In this document: piece after piece, positions 1 to 8,916 of the stretch
Layout of the letters: each line of letters opens with the position of its first letter
How positions within the stretch are numbered: position 1 is the stretch's first letter
DNA from: Microbacterium maritypicum
GTDB taxonomy: Bacteria; Actinomycetota; Actinomycetes; Actinomycetales; Microbacteriaceae
DNA length: 64,000 nucleotides
Assembly (NCBI RefSeq): GCF_008868125.1
Contig: NZ_WAAQ01000002.1
Span: 372,001 to 436,000, forward strand
Direction of reading: 5' to 3'
Made by a program: the position numbers and the translations under genes
The notes under the pieces: model-generated
Database searches by the model: none
What the model was told of the DNA's origin: nothing
What the model saw: the letters and a program-made list of their open reading frames with translations, nothing else

Positions 1-2
1 CC

Positions 3-725
3 CTCAGCGACCAGGCGGTCGTCGCGCGCAACGAGCGCGACCGGCTGCAGAAGGTCGCCGAAGAGAAGATGATCGCGGCGCAGCAGGCTGCGGATGCGGC
101 GCAGGCAGCCCTGGACGAGCAGTCGGCGAACCTGGCCACGATGCAAGCGCAGCTCGCAGCTCTCAAAGATGCGACGACCCAGACGGTCGCCGGATACCAG
201 GCCGGCGTCGAGGCGGAGGCAAAGGCACGTCGCGAACGCGAGGCCGCCGAGCGCGCAGCTGCGGCGGCAGCAGCCGCGGCCGGTGGTGGCGGAGGAAGCC
301 AGGGATCCGGCGGATGGTGCCGTCCGCACGGCGGAGGAAAGAGCTCCGGATACGGTCCTCGCTCCGTGCAGTGCGGCTCGAAGGGCTGCTCCTCCTCGTT
401 CCACTACGGCACGGACTTCGCCAACGGCTGCGGCTCGGCGATCTACGCCGCAAACTCCGGCACCGTCGACTACGCCGGCCCGAACGACGGGTACGGCAAT
501 TACATCCGCATCCAGCACGGCAGTGGCGTCGGCACCGGCTACGCCCACATTCGCGACGGCGGCATCCTCGTCCGCTCGGGTCAGTGGGTCAACTCCGGTC
601 AGGTCATCGCCTATGCGGGCAACACCGGTCGCTCCTTCGGCTGCCACCTGCACTTCGAGGTGTACGTCGGCGGCCGACCCGTGAACCCTGTGGCCTTCCT
701 CAGCGATCGCGGAGTATCCGCCTGA
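3..725 (+). CDS. Secreted M23-family murein endopeptidase, 3' part only
   Basis: The reading frame is open through the left edge, so the 5' end and signal peptide are missing. The visible N-terminal part is an Ala/Glu/Gln-rich coiled coil, then a Gly-rich linker, then an M23 (LytM-type) domain. Zinc-site motifs are present: an HxxxD element in FHYGTDFANGCG and the terminal HLHFEV. The layout (coiled coil plus LytM domain) matches NlpC/EnvC-like or RipA-like hydrolase partners that cleave peptide crosslinks outside the membrane. Two cysteines beside the metal motifs may form a disulfide. It converges on ppa and shares a terminator with it. The family is clear; its exact cell-division or wall role is inferred. 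Confidence 0.9.
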   Translation, partial: LSDQAVVARNERDRLQKVAEEKMIAAQQAADAAQAALDEQSANLATMQAQLAALKDATTQTVAGYQAGVEAEAKARREREAAERAAAAAAAAAGGGGGSQGSGGWCRPHGGGKSSGYGPRSVQCGSKGCSSSFHYGTDFANGCGSAIYAANSGTVDYAGPNDGYGNYIRIQHGSGVGTGYAHIRDGGILVRSGQWVNSGQVIAYAGNTGRSFGCHLHFEVYVGGRPVNPVAFLSDRGVSA

Positions 726-746
726 GCGTCGACCACTCCTGACACG

Positions 747-789
747 GAAGAAGACCCCCGGCCGCTGAGCGGAACCGGGGGTCTTCTTC
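747..789. terminator. Bidirectional terminator between the M23 gene and ppa
   Basis: A perfect 15-bp inverted repeat (747-761 with 775-789) encloses a 13-nt loop that can itself pair. The outer arms are A/T-rich (GAAGAAG and CTTCTTC), so either strand yields a short U-rich tail. It lies between two convergent genes. Confidence 0.85.
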
Positions 790-804
790 ATGCGTGCGGC
801 GGGG

Positions 805-1296
805 TCAGTGGCCCTGCTCGCCGAAACGGACGATCGCCTCGTCGAGGATGCGCTGCGCCTCGGCGGCGTCACCCCACTCGTCGACCTTGACCCACTTGTT
901 GGGCTCGAGGTCCTTGTAGTGCTCGAAGAAGTGAGCGATCTCCTTCTTCGTGTACTCGGCGATGTCGTCGATGTCCTGGATGTGCGCCCAGCGTGGGTCC
1001 TTCGAGAGCACGGCGACGAGCTTGTCGTCCCCGCCCGCCTCGTCGCTCATCTTCAGCACGGCCACCGGACGCACCTCGACGACGACGCCGGGGTAGATCG
1101 CGTGGTCGAGCAGTACCAGCACGTCGAGCGGGTCGCCGTCCTCGCCGAGCGTGTTGTCGAAGTAGCCGTAGTCGGCCGGGTAGCCGAAGGTCGTGTAGAG
1201 CACGCGGTCGAGGTGCACTCGTCCGGTCTCGTGGTCGACCTCGTACTTCACGCGGCTGCCGCGCGGGATCTCGATGACGGCGTCGTGTGCGCCCAT
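805..1296 (-). CDS. ppa: Inorganic pyrophosphatase (family I)
   Basis: 163 residues, the normal size for bacterial soluble pyrophosphatase. It hydrolyses pyrophosphate to two phosphates in the cytosol and so drives biosynthetic reactions. The family signature DGDPLD is at residues 53-58, and metal-binding acidic positions continue through the DIDDI region near residue 100. The ATG at 1296 has a GAGGAG ribosome site 7 nt upstream. A TAGGCT -10 box lies about 43 nt further upstream, so this mRNA has a leader, unlike many neighbours. It is a single gene, ending in the shared terminator. Confidence 0.96.
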   Translation of the reverse strand: MGAHDAVIEIPRGSRVKYEVDHETGRVHLDRVLYTTFGYPADYGYFDNTLGEDGDPLDVLVLLDHAIYPGVVVEVRPVAVLKMSDEAGGDDKLVAVLSKDPRWAHIQDIDDIAEYTKKEIAHFFEHYKDLEPNKWVKVDEWGDAAEAQRILDEAIVRFGEQGH

Positions 1297-1338
1297 GCGT
1301 GTGCTCCTCAGGAAAAGTTCGGTTGGATGCCGCGGACT

Positions 1339-1344
1339 AGCCTA
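1339..1344 (-). promoter_or_regulatory. Candidate -10 box of ppa
   Basis: TAGGCT on the minus strand, leaving a leader of about 36 nt that contains the GAGGAG ribosome site of ppa. Confidence 0.45.
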
Positions 1345-1379
1345 CCTGCGGCACTCGCACGCTCGGAGGCCGTGATCGT

Positions 1380-2045
1380 TCAGGATCCTGCGTCGACGGG
1401 TGGGGCACCGTCTTCGTGCGACCGACTCCGGAACAGACGATTCAGCACGCGGCTCATCGGATCGCTCAGAAGCAGCAGGAGGAGTCCGTAGTAGCCGTTC
1501 GGAGAGGCTGCGACCGCGATGATGAGGGCCGCGCCGAAGAGGACGATGGCGGCGAGGTCGCCGATAGCCCCCAGACGGATGGTCTGGGTCGACACGGTGC
1601 TGAGCTCGCGATGACGCGCCAGGTAGAGCCAGCCGGCGAGGGTGGTCACCTGCGTCATGATCAGCGTTCCGATGTAGACCACGGCCTGCAGAGCGTCGGT
1701 GTCCATCTGTCCGATCATCGCCGTGGGAACCGGCAGCCAGACGATCGTCGCCATCCAGGCGACGTTGATCCACAGCAGCGGTCCTGTGATCCACTCCACA
1801 TCGCGGTACTGGCGGTGATGCCCCATCCAGAAGGTCGCGATGAGAAGGAAACTCAGCCCGAAGCTGAGCAGCTGACCCGAATGCTCGTTCAGGAACTCGG
1901 CCGTGCTCATGTGACCGGACGCGGCCTCGGAGACCGACTCCATCAGCGGGAGGATGAGCAGCGTCATCGCGATAGCGACGACGGCGTCGACGAACGCCTT
2001 GAATCTCTCGGTCCGGAAGGGGAGTGCACGCGTGTTGTCGGTCAC
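1380..2045 (-). CDS. TMEM175-family (DUF1211) potassium channel-like membrane protein
   Basis: 221 residues from the GTG at 2045. The first helix carries the TMEM175 signature in variant form: RFKAFVDAVVAIAMTLL instead of the usual RxxxFSDAVxAIAxTLL, so the Ser of the FSD element is Val here. About six hydrophobic segments follow, matching the single six-helix repeat of bacterial TMEM175 proteins, which form tetrameric potassium channels. The GTG is preferred over an in-frame ATG at 2090 because a TATCCT box sits exactly 6 nt before it, as in other leaderless genes here. The C-terminal tail is Arg- and Asp-rich. Channel function is inferred from family. Confidence 0.8.
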   Translation of the reverse strand: MTDNTRALPFRTERFKAFVDAVVAIAMTLLILPLMESVSEAASGHMSTAEFLNEHSGQLLSFGLSFLLIATFWMGHHRQYRDVEWITGPLLWINVAWMATIVWLPVPTAMIGQMDTDALQAVVYIGTLIMTQVTTLAGWLYLARHRELSTVSTQTIRLGAIGDLAAIVLFGAALIIAVAASPNGYYGLLLLLLSDPMSRVLNRLFRSRSHEDGAPPVDAGS

Positions 2046-2051
2046 GGCGTC

Positions 2052-2057
2052 AGGATA
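2052..2057 (-). promoter_or_regulatory. Leaderless -10 box of the TMEM175 gene
   Basis: TATCCT on the minus strand ends 6 nt before the GTG at 2045; this decides the start. Confidence 0.55.
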
Positions 2058-2109
2058 GCCCCGGACGCCGCTGCGCACGGCGGCGGGCACGCGGATCGGA
2101 GGATTGCCC

Positions 2110-2115
2110 TACCGT
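2110..2115 (+). promoter_or_regulatory. Leaderless -10 box of tilS
   Basis: TACCGT with 6 nt to the GTG at 2122. It supports that GTG over an upstream in-frame TTG at 2104. Confidence 0.5.
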
Positions 2116-2121
2116 GGAATC

Positions 2122-3114
2122 GTGCCGTCACTTCCTCCCGCCATCGCCGAGATCCGCCTGGCCGTGCGCACCGCGCTCGCCGCGCTCCCCGAGGGATCGA
2201 CGGTCATCGTCGCTCTGTCCGGTGGAGCGGACTCACTCGCGCTCGCCGCAGCCACCGCCTTCGAGGCCTCGAGACTCGGGCTCCGCGCAGCGTCATTGAC
2301 CGTCGATCATGGTCTGCAGGACGACTCCGCAGAGGTCGCCGCTCGCGCAGCGCGCAGCGCCGCCGAGCTCGGCCTCGACCCCCTCATCGTGCGCGTCGAC
2401 GTCGCGGGGGAGGGCGGCCCCGAGGCTGCCGCCCGCGATGCTCGCTACGGGGTGCTGCGCGATGCGGCCGCAGATGTGCGCGCCGCAGCGGTGCTGCTCG
2501 GCCACACCCTCGACGACCAGGCCGAGACGGTGCTCCTCGGACTCGCCCGCGGATCCGGCGCCGCGAGTCTGCAGGGGATGGCCCCGGTGCGGGAAGACGA
2601 CGACGGCGTGCGGTGGGTGCGACCGCTGCTCGGTGTGCGGCGGGAGACGACGAGGGCATTCTGCGCGGCGTCCGCGCTCGACCCCTGGGACGACCCGCAC
2701 AACCTCGACGACCGCTACGCGAGGGTCCGGGTGCGCGAGCGCGTGCTCCCTGTTCTCGAGGCTGAGCTCGGCCCTGGCATCGCCGAGGCACTCGTACGCA
2801 CGGCCGAGCAGCTGCGGGAAGACGCCGAGGCGTTCGACGAGATGATCCAGGAGACGATCGAAGACATCGTCGAACACGCGGAGGCGGGAATCTCGGTGAG
2901 CGTGGCAGCGCTCGCCGCCAACCCTGCGGCGCTGCGCAACCGCATCATCCGTCTCGTCGTCGACAGCGAGTTCGGGGTCAGCCTCACGAGGACGCAGACC
3001 GTCGAGGTCGCGCGACTGGTGACCGACTGGAGCGGTCAGGGACCGATCGACCTGCCAGGGTGCTCGGCTGTTCGTCGCGGCGGGCGCATCGTCTTCACCG
3101 CATCCGGCCGCTGA
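2122..3114 (+). CDS. tilS: tRNA(Ile)-lysidine synthase
   Basis: 330 residues. TilS ATP-dependently attaches lysine to C34 of the CAU-anticodon tRNA-Ile so that it reads AUA. The PP-loop SGGADS is at residues 33-38, followed by the typical DHGLQ and GHTLDDQAETVLLGLARGSG elements of N-type ATP pyrophosphatases. The C-terminal half has the shorter form usual in actinobacteria. It lies upstream of hpt and ftsH as in many actinobacteria, though here a minus-strand DUF937 gene is inserted between tilS and hpt. The start is set by the leaderless TACCGT box. Confidence 0.93.
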   Translation: MPSLPPAIAEIRLAVRTALAALPEGSTVIVALSGGADSLALAAATAFEASRLGLRAASLTVDHGLQDDSAEVAARAARSAAELGLDPLIVRVDVAGEGGPEAAARDARYGVLRDAAADVRAAAVLLGHTLDDQAETVLLGLARGSGAASLQGMAPVREDDDGVRWVRPLLGVRRETTRAFCAASALDPWDDPHNLDDRYARVRVRERVLPVLEAELGPGIAEALVRTAEQLREDAEAFDEMIQETIEDIVEHAEAGISVSVAALAANPAALRNRIIRLVVDSEFGVSLTRTQTVEVARLVTDWSGQGPIDLPGCSAVRRGGRIVFTASGR

Positions 3115-3177
3115 GCGCGTCTCGTCTCGAACGCTCTCCGCGTCCGTGCCCGACGGCCGGATGGGTGGGTTGAGGTC

Positions 3178-3774
3178 TTACTTCTTTCCGCCGAGGAGGC
3201 CGCCGAGGATCCCACCGAGGTCGATGCCGCCGCCGGAGCCACCGCTGTTGCCGCCACCGAGAAGCCCGCCGATCACGTCGCCGATGCCACCCGACGCGCC
3301 GCCCTTGTCGTTGCCGCCGAGCAGGCCGCCGATGAGGTCGCCGATGCCACCGGAGCTCTCGGCTCCGGCATCGGCCTTCGCCGTCTTGTCCTTGTTCGCA
3401 TTGGCGATGAGGCCCATCACGATGGGGGCCAGGATCGGAAGGAGCTTGCCGAAGTCGATGCCGGGGGTCGCCTTCGACTCCGTGAGCTCCTTCGTGACCT
3501 CCTTCTCCTTCGATCCGAGGATGTGCGCGACGATCTTGCCGCCGTCCGCCTGATCGATGTCGTCGACCTTCGAGGCACCGGAGCTGCCCTCGTGCTTCTT
3601 GAGCGCGTTCCGGATGGCGGCGGAGCCCTCATCCGTCTGCGCGTTCTGGGCGAGCCCGCCCAGCAGCACCGCGCCGCCCTGCTCGACCGCGACCTTGGCC
3701 TCGTCGCGCGAGACGCCCAGCTTCTCGGCGATGTCGTCGATCGGCACCTGCGTGAGGATGTCGTCAAGAGCCAT
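3178..3774 (-). CDS. DUF937 domain protein with glycine-rich repeat tail
   Basis: 198 residues from the ATG at 3774, which has a GGAAGGA ribosome site; an upstream in-frame ATG at 3810 lacks one. Residues 1-130 match the DUF937 pattern (helical, opening MALDDILTQVPIDDIAEKLG, with GGAVLLGGLAQNA). The last 60 residues are three near-repeats of a G-G-I-G-D-L/V-I-G-G-L-L-G-G unit separated by Gly/Ser/Asn linkers, ending in KK. Function is unknown. No signal peptide is visible. The repeat tail suggests self-assembly or a flexible scaffold, which is inference. It is transcribed against the tilS-hpt-ftsH direction. Confidence 0.85.
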   Translation of the reverse strand: MALDDILTQVPIDDIAEKLGVSRDEAKVAVEQGGAVLLGGLAQNAQTDEGSAAIRNALKKHEGSSGASKVDDIDQADGGKIVAHILGSKEKEVTKELTESKATPGIDFGKLLPILAPIVMGLIANANKDKTAKADAGAESSGGIGDLIGGLLGGNDKGGASGGIGDVIGGLLGGGNSGGSGGGIDLGGILGGLLGGKK

Positions 3775-3894
3775 GGTGAATCCTTCCGTCGGGGCGTCCG
3801 CCCACATCACCGCTCACAGTAGTGCGGATGCCGCGCGAGGGGGAGATGCCTCCCCGATCGACGAACCTGGGACCGAGCATCCGATCGCGTCGCC

Positions 3895-3900
3895 TAAAAT
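3895..3900 (+). promoter_or_regulatory. Leaderless -10 box of hpt
   Basis: TAAAAT, a near-consensus -10, exactly 6 nt before the ATG at 3907. No ribosome site is present between them. Confidence 0.65.
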
Positions 3901-3906
3901 CGATCC

Positions 3907-4458
3907 ATGCGCGCCGCGGAGATCCAGGACGACCTTGCACAGATCCTCGTCACAGAGGAGGAGATCCTCGCCAAGCTCGACCAGCTCGCGGCGCAGGTCG
4001 CCGAGGATTACGAGGGTAAGGACCTCGTCCTCGTCGGGGTGCTCAAAGGCGCCGTCATGGTCATGGCCGACTTCGCGCGGGCGCTGCCGTTCCACGCACC
4101 GATGGACTGGATGGCGGTCTCGAGCTACGGAGCGAGCACCAAGTCGAGCGGCGTGGTGCAGATCCGCAAGGACCTCGACACCGACCTCAACGGCAAGCAC
4201 GTCCTGATCGTCGAGGACATCATCGACTCCGGCCTGACCCTCAGCTGGCTGCTGGAGAACTTCGGATCCCGCGGAGCCGAGTCGATCGAGGTGCTGGCGC
4301 TCCTGCGCAAGCCCGAGGCCGCGAAGGTCGTCATCGACTGCAAGTACGTGGGCTTCGACATCCCCACCGATTTCGTCGTCGGATACGGCCTCGACTACGA
4401 CGAGCGTTACCGCAACCTGCGCGATGTCGCGGTGCTCGCGCCGCACGTCTACAGCTGA
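3907..4458 (+). CDS. hpt: Hypoxanthine phosphoribosyltransferase
   Basis: 183 residues, normal for bacterial HPRT. It salvages hypoxanthine and guanine to IMP and GMP using PRPP. The PRPP-binding loop VLIVEDIIDSG is at residues 99-109 and the first loop is LVGVLKGAV near 42-50. The segment KYVGFDIPTDFVVGYGLDY is the usual C-terminal purine-contact region. It sits directly before ftsH, a neighbourhood conserved in actinobacteria and Bacillus. The leaderless promoter upstream fixes the start. Confidence 0.96.
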   Translation: MRAAEIQDDLAQILVTEEEILAKLDQLAAQVAEDYEGKDLVLVGVLKGAVMVMADFARALPFHAPMDWMAVSSYGASTKSSGVVQIRKDLDTDLNGKHVLIVEDIIDSGLTLSWLLENFGSRGAESIEVLALLRKPEAAKVVIDCKYVGFDIPTDFVVGYGLDYDERYRNLRDVAVLAPHVYS

Positions 4459-4516
4459 CGCCGGCGCCACGCTACGCCGTGGGTGAACGCACAGCGGCCC
4501 CCTAGGGCGCGCGCGA

Positions 4517-4522
4517 TACGCT
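4517..4522 (+). promoter_or_regulatory. Candidate -10 box of ftsH
   Basis: TACGCT, 9 nt before the ATG at 4532, so transcription would start within a few bases of the start codon. Confidence 0.45.
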
Positions 4523-4531
4523 GATCCGATC

Positions 4532-6532
4532 ATGGATGTGAAGAAGCTCACCCGGAATCCGCTGATCTACGTCGCGCTGATCGGCGTGCTCCTGTTCGGC
4601 GGTTTCCTGCTGATCTCGAATCTGGGCGCGCCCAAGCAGATCACGACGCAGGAGGGGCTCAAGCTCCTCTCCGGCACCACGGTCACCGAGGTCGTGAACA
4701 CCGATGGCGATCAGCGCGTGGACATGACGCTCTCCAAGCCGTTCCAGGGCTCGGAGAACGTGCAGTTCTACTACGTCGACGCGCGCGCCGACGAGGTGGT
4801 CACCGCGATCAACGAGGCAGCTCCGAAGGACGGCTTCAACGACGCCGTCCCGCGCGCGACCTGGTTCGACGGCTTCCTCTCGCTCCTCCTTCCCCTCGTG
4901 CTGCTGGGTCTGCTGTTCTGGTGGCTGCTGTCGTCGATGCAGGGCGGTGGCGGCAAGGTCATGCAGTTCGGCAAGTCCAAGGCCAAGCTCGTCAACAAGG
5001 AGACCCCCACCGTCACCTTCGCCGACGTGGCCGGTGCCGACGAGGCCATCGAAGAGCTCCATGAGATCAAGGAGTTCCTCCAGGACCCCGCGAAGTTCCA
5101 GGCCATCGGAGCCCGCATCCCGAAGGGCGTGCTGCTGTACGGTCCTCCCGGAACCGGCAAGACGCTCCTCGCCCGCGCCGTCGCCGGCGAGGCCGGAGCC
5201 CCCTTCTACTCGATCTCCGGTTCCGACTTCGTCGAGATGTTCGTCGGCGTCGGTGCCTCGCGCGTGCGCGACCTCTTCGGCCAGGCCAAGGAGAACGCGC
5301 CGGCCATCATCTTCATCGATGAGATCGACGCCGTCGGTCGTCACCGTGGCGCCGGCATGGGCGGCGGCAACGACGAGCGCGAGCAGACCCTCAACCAGAT
5401 GCTGGTGGAGATGGACGGCTTCGACCCGAACGCGAACGTCATCGTGATCGCGGCGACCAACCGCCCGGACATCCTCGACCCCGCACTGCTGCGCCCCGGT
5501 CGCTTCGACCGTCAGATCGGCGTCGACGCGCCCGACCTCAAGGGCCGTCAGAAGATCCTCGAGGTGCACAGCAAGGGCAAGCCCCTGGCGAAGAGTGTCG
5601 ACCTCGAGGTCGTCGCCCGCAAGACCCCCGGATTCACGGGTGCCGACCTCGCGAACGTGCTCAACGAAGCCGCTCTGCTCACCGCGCGCTCGAACGCGCA
5701 ACTGGTCGACAACCGTGCCCTCGACGAGGCCATCGACCGTGTGATCGCCGGCCCGCAGCGCCGCACCCGCGTGATGCGGGACAAGGAGAAGCTGATCACG
5801 GCGTACCACGAGGGCGGTCACGCGCTTGCCGCCGCTGCGATGAACTACACCGACCCCGTGACCAAGATCACGATCCTGCCCCGCGGCAAGGCCCTCGGCT
5901 ACACGATGGTGCTGCCGCTGGACGACAAGTACTCCGTCACCCGCAACGAGCTCCAAGACCAGTTGACCTACGCGATGGGTGGCCGCGTCGCGGAGGAGAT
6001 CGTGTTCCACGATCCGACCACCGGGGCCTCGAACGACATCGAGAAGGCCACCTCGATCGCCCGCAAGATGGTCATCGAGTACGGCATGACCGCCGAACTC
6101 GGTCCGGTCAAGCTGGGGACGGAAGGCGGCGAGCCCTTCGCCGGCCGCGACATGGGTCGAGGCCGTGAGTACTCCGAGACGATCGCCGAGCGGGTCGACA
6201 CCCAGGTCCGCGCGCTCATCGAACAGGCCCACAACGAGGCGTACGAGGTCATCAGCGCGAACCGCGACATCCTCGACAAGCTCGCCCTCGCGCTGCTCGA
6301 GGAGGAGACCCTCGACCACAATCAGATCGCGGAGATCTTCACCGAGATCAAGAAGCTCCCCGAGCGCCCGCTGTGGCTTTCGAGCGAAAGACGCCCCGTG
6401 TCCGAGCGCCCTCCGATCGAGGTGCCGAAGAAAGATGTCTCGCTCGCGGCATCCGTCGAGGCTCCGGCCAGCGCGCCGCGCACGCAGCAGGGTTCGGCGG
6501 GAGCCGGGAACCCGCGGCCCGCGACGGCGTGA
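4532..6532 (+). CDS. ftsH: ATP-dependent zinc metalloprotease FtsH
   Basis: 666 residues. This membrane-anchored AAA+ protease degrades misfolded membrane and regulatory proteins. Two transmembrane segments bracket an extracytoplasmic domain (about residues 10-30 and 112-132). Walker A GPPGTGKT is at 204-211, Walker B is [11 protein letters not shown], the second region of homology ends in RPGRFDRQ, and the zinc motif HEGGH is at 426-430. The last 50 residues are Pro/Ala-rich and variable. It is followed after one base by folE, so it may be co-transcribed with the folate genes. Confidence 0.98.
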   Translation: MDVKKLTRNPLIYVALIGVLLFGGFLLISNLGAPKQITTQEGLKLLSGTTVTEVVNTDGDQRVDMTLSKPFQGSENVQFYYVDARADEVVTAINEAAPKDGFNDAVPRATWFDGFLSLLLPLVLLGLLFWWLLSSMQGGGGKVMQFGKSKAKLVNKETPTVTFADVAGADEAIEELHEIKEFLQDPAKFQAIGARIPKGVLLYGPPGTGKTLLARAVAGEAGAPFYSISGSDFVEMFVGVGASRVRDLFGQAKENAPAIIFIDEIDAVGRHRGAGMGGGNDEREQTLNQMLVEMDGFDPNANVIVIAATNRPDILDPALLRPGRFDRQIGVDAPDLKGRQKILEVHSKGKPLAKSVDLEVVARKTPGFTGADLANVLNEAALLTARSNAQLVDNRALDEAIDRVIAGPQRRTRVMRDKEKLITAYHEGGHALAAAAMNYTDPVTKITILPRGKALGYTMVLPLDDKYSVTRNELQDQLTYAMGGRVAEEIVFHDPTTGASNDIEKATSIARKMVIEYGMTAELGPVKLGTEGGEPFAGRDMGRGREYSETIAERVDTQVRALIEQAHNEAYEVISANRDILDKLALALLEEETLDHNQIAEIFTEIKKLPERPLWLSSERRPVSERPPIEVPKKDVSLAASVEAPASAPRTQQGSAGAGNPRPATA

Positions 6533-6533
6533 C

Positions 6534-7142
6534 GTGACAGTAGACAGGCAGCGTGTCGAACGGCTCACGGGAGAGCTGCTCGAGGCGATCGGCGAGGACC
6601 CGGACCGACCGGGGCTGAAGCAGACCCCGTCGCGCATGGCAGAGCTGTATTCCGAGTTCTTCTCAGGCGTCGGCGAAGATCCGGCCGAGCCGCTCGCGCG
6701 CACCATCAGCGTCTCGCGCGGTCCCGCCCCCGACACCCTGCCCTCCGGTGCTGTGCTGCTGCGCGACATCCGCTTCCGTTCCGTCTGCGAGCATCACCTA
6801 CTGCCGTTCGCCGGGCATGCGCACATCGCCTACCTCCCCGGGGAGCAGGTCGTGGGACTCGGAGCGCTCGTGCGCGTCGTCGAGATTCTCGCGGCTCGCC
6901 CCCAGGTGCAGGAGCGCCTCGGCGAGCAGATCGCCGACACCATCGCGGAGCACCTCGACACACGGGGCGTGCTTGTCGTGCTCGATGCCTCCCACGGGTG
7001 CGTGACGATGCGCGGCGGCCGGCAGACCGAGGCATCGACCCTCACGATCGCGGCGCGCGGCGAGTACACGGACGCCGTCGCCAGGGCGGAGCTGATCACG
7101 CTGATCGGCGCGTCCGTCCCCCTCGGGGCGACGGCGCGCTGA
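6534..7142 (+). CDS. folE: GTP cyclohydrolase I
   Basis: 202 residues. It converts GTP to 7,8-dihydroneopterin triphosphate, the first step of tetrahydrofolate synthesis. The zinc and substrate motif SVCEHHLLPFAGHAHIAYLP is present, as are GLGALVRVVEILAARPQVQE and the second zinc cysteine in HGCVTMRG. The GTG at 6534 is chosen because it begins the conserved helix MTVDRQRVERLTGELLEAIG, immediately after the ftsH stop. Its stop overlaps the ATG of folP, indicating coupling. Confidence 0.96.
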   Translation: MTVDRQRVERLTGELLEAIGEDPDRPGLKQTPSRMAELYSEFFSGVGEDPAEPLARTISVSRGPAPDTLPSGAVLLRDIRFRSVCEHHLLPFAGHAHIAYLPGEQVVGLGALVRVVEILAARPQVQERLGEQIADTIAEHLDTRGVLVVLDASHGCVTMRGGRQTEASTLTIAARGEYTDAVARAELITLIGASVPLGATAR

Positions 7143-7951
7143 TGACCGGCATCTGGGGCATCGTCAACGTCACACCCGACTCCTTCAGCGACGGCGGGCG
7201 CTATCTCGACGTCGATCGCGCGGTCGCCCATGCACTGCGGCTGCGGGCCGAGGGCGCAGCAGTGCTCGACGTCGGCGGAGAGTCGACCAGACCCGGTGCC
7301 GACCGCGTCGGCGACACGATCGAGCAGCAGCGCGTCATCCCCGTGATCGAGCAGCTCGCCGCCGCAGGAGTGCCCGTCAGCGTCGACACGCTCAGCGCCT
7401 CGACCGCGGCCGCGGCCGTGCGGGCTGGCGCCAGGATCGTGAACGACGTCTCCGGAGGGCTCGCCGACCCCGACATGCGTGCGGCCGTCGCGGAGTCCGG
7501 GGCCGACTTCGCGATCGGGCACTGGCGTGGCTTCTCGGCCGACATGTACGCGAAAGCCGAGTACCAGCGGGTCGCGCGTGAGGTCGCCGGCGAACTGCAG
7601 GAGCGCATCGGCGAGGCCGCGGCCTCCGGAATCGCCCCGTCGCGCCTCATCGTCGACCCCGGCATCGGGTTCGCGAAGGCGGGTGGGCAGAACTGGGATG
7701 TGCTGCGGGGACTCGACGAGATCGTCGCACTGGGGCCTCGCGTGCTCATCGGCACCTCGCGCAAGCGTTTCCTCGCCGAGGTGCTGCGTCACGAGACCGG
7801 CCCCGACGAAGAGGTGTCGGAGTCTCGGCGCGATCTCGCGACCGCCGTCACCAGCGCTCTCGCGGTCAGGGCAGGAGTCTGGGCCGTGCGTGTGCACGAC
7901 GTGGCATCCACGCGTGATGCGCTCGCGATCGCGCACGCCTGGGAAGGCTGA
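7142..7951 (+). CDS. folP: Dihydropteroate synthase
   Basis: 269 residues, a TIM-barrel enzyme that condenses dihydropterin pyrophosphate with p-aminobenzoate; it is the sulfonamide target. Signature stretches include GIVNVTPDSFSDGG at the N-terminus and VGGESTRPGA, then DVSGG and DPGIGFAK later in the barrel. The ATG shares bases with the folE stop (TGATG). The next gene, folB, has its own leaderless promoter after a 33-nt gap. Confidence 0.97.
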   Translation: MTGIWGIVNVTPDSFSDGGRYLDVDRAVAHALRLRAEGAAVLDVGGESTRPGADRVGDTIEQQRVIPVIEQLAAAGVPVSVDTLSASTAAAAVRAGARIVNDVSGGLADPDMRAAVAESGADFAIGHWRGFSADMYAKAEYQRVAREVAGELQERIGEAAASGIAPSRLIVDPGIGFAKAGGQNWDVLRGLDEIVALGPRVLIGTSRKRFLAEVLRHETGPDEEVSESRRDLATAVTSALAVRAGVWAVRVHDVASTRDALAIAHAWEG

Positions 7952-7972
7952 GGCATATCGGGGGCGGCCCCG

Positions 7973-7978
7973 TACGCT
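7973..7978 (+). promoter_or_regulatory. Leaderless -10 box of folB
   Basis: TACGCT with 6 nt to the ATG at 7985. It would let folB-folK be transcribed separately from folE-folP. Confidence 0.5.
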
Positions 7979-7984
7979 AGAGGC

Positions 7985-8380
7985 ATGCAGTCCCTCGACG
8001 AGATCGTCCTCACCGGTCTGACCGTGTTCGGTCGTCACGGCGTCTTCGACCACGAGCGCCGGGACGGACAGGACTTCACGATCGATCTGCGTCTGCGGCT
8101 GTCGCTCGCGAAGGCCGCAGACTCGGACGAGGTGACGGACACGGTGCACTACGGAGAGCTGGCCGAGAAGGTCGCCGCCGTGGTGGCCGGTGAACCGGTG
8201 AATCTGATCGAGACGCTCGCCGAGCGCATCGCCGCCGTGGGTCTCGAGGACCGGCGGGTGCAGGAGGTCGTCGTGACCGTGCACAAGCCGCACGCGCCGA
8301 TCCCGCTGAACTTCGCCGATGTGGCGGTCACCATCACCCGCCGCCGCACGACCGACGCGATGGAGGACACGACCGCATGA
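7985..8380 (+). CDS. folB: Dihydroneopterin aldolase
   Basis: 131 residues, the normal length. It cleaves dihydroneopterin to 6-hydroxymethyl-dihydropterin and glycolaldehyde. Family features are the opening DEIVLTGLTVFGRHGVFDHER, the D-x-VHYGELAEKV stretch, the NLIETLAERIA helix and the conserved KPHAPIP near the C-terminus. It overlaps folK by four bases (ATGA), so the two are translationally coupled. Confidence 0.95.
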   Translation: MQSLDEIVLTGLTVFGRHGVFDHERRDGQDFTIDLRLRLSLAKAADSDEVTDTVHYGELAEKVAAVVAGEPVNLIETLAERIAAVGLEDRRVQEVVVTVHKPHAPIPLNFADVAVTITRRRTTDAMEDTTA

Positions 8381-8916
8381 GCCGCAACCTCGCGAACCCG
8401 CCCGACATGCCGGGGCCTCGCCCCGGACGCCCGGAGACCACCGCGGTCGTCGCGCTCGGCGCGAACCTCGGGGATCGTCATCGCACGATCAGGGCGGCCG
8501 CCGAGAGGATCGCCCGGCTGCCGCTGGTGAGTGAGGTGCGCCTCTCCCGGCTGTTCGAGACCGTGGCCCTCCGTCTCGACGGCCCCGACCCCGAAGCGCC
8601 CGGATACGTCAACGCCGTGGCGCTGGTCACCACGCGGCTCGCTCCGGAGATCCTTCTCGGGATGCTGCACGCCATCGAGGACGAGAACGGCCGGGAGCGC
8701 CGTGAGCGCTGGGGCGACCGCACCCTCGATCTCGACCTCATCGCGTATGACGATGTGCTCTCCGACGAACCGCGTCTGCAGCTGCCGCACCCTCGGGCCG
8801 CTGAGCGGCTCTTCGTGCTCGATCCCTGGTTGGACCTCGACCAGGACGCGGTGCTGCCCGGTCGGGGCAGAGTCGCCGACCTCGCAGCCGAGCTGCGCGC
8901 CCGGGGCGAGGGATGA
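8377..8916 (+). CDS. folK: 6-hydroxymethyl-7,8-dihydropterin pyrophosphokinase
   Basis: 179 residues. It transfers pyrophosphate from ATP to hydroxymethyl-dihydropterin, giving the substrate of FolP. The family opening VVALGANLGD is at about residues 26-35, after a 25-residue extension. The ATP-site stretch R-x-RWGDRTLDLDLIAYDD and the late LPHPRAAERLFVLDPW motif are intact. It overlaps folB and the following DUF3180 gene by four bases each. Confidence 0.96.
   Translation: MSRNLANPPDMPGPRPGRPETTAVVALGANLGDRHRTIRAAAERIARLPLVSEVRLSRLFETVALRLDGPDPEAPGYVNAVALVTTRLAPEILLGMLHAIEDENGRERRERWGDRTLDLDLIAYDDVLSDEPRLQLPHPRAAERLFVLDPWLDLDQDAVLPGRGRVADLAAELRARGEG

Noticed and set aside
4502..6769. A 755-codon open frame on the minus strand across ftsH
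   Set aside because: It is antisense to a clear ftsH with catalytic motifs and has low-complexity sequence typical of high-GC shadow frames.
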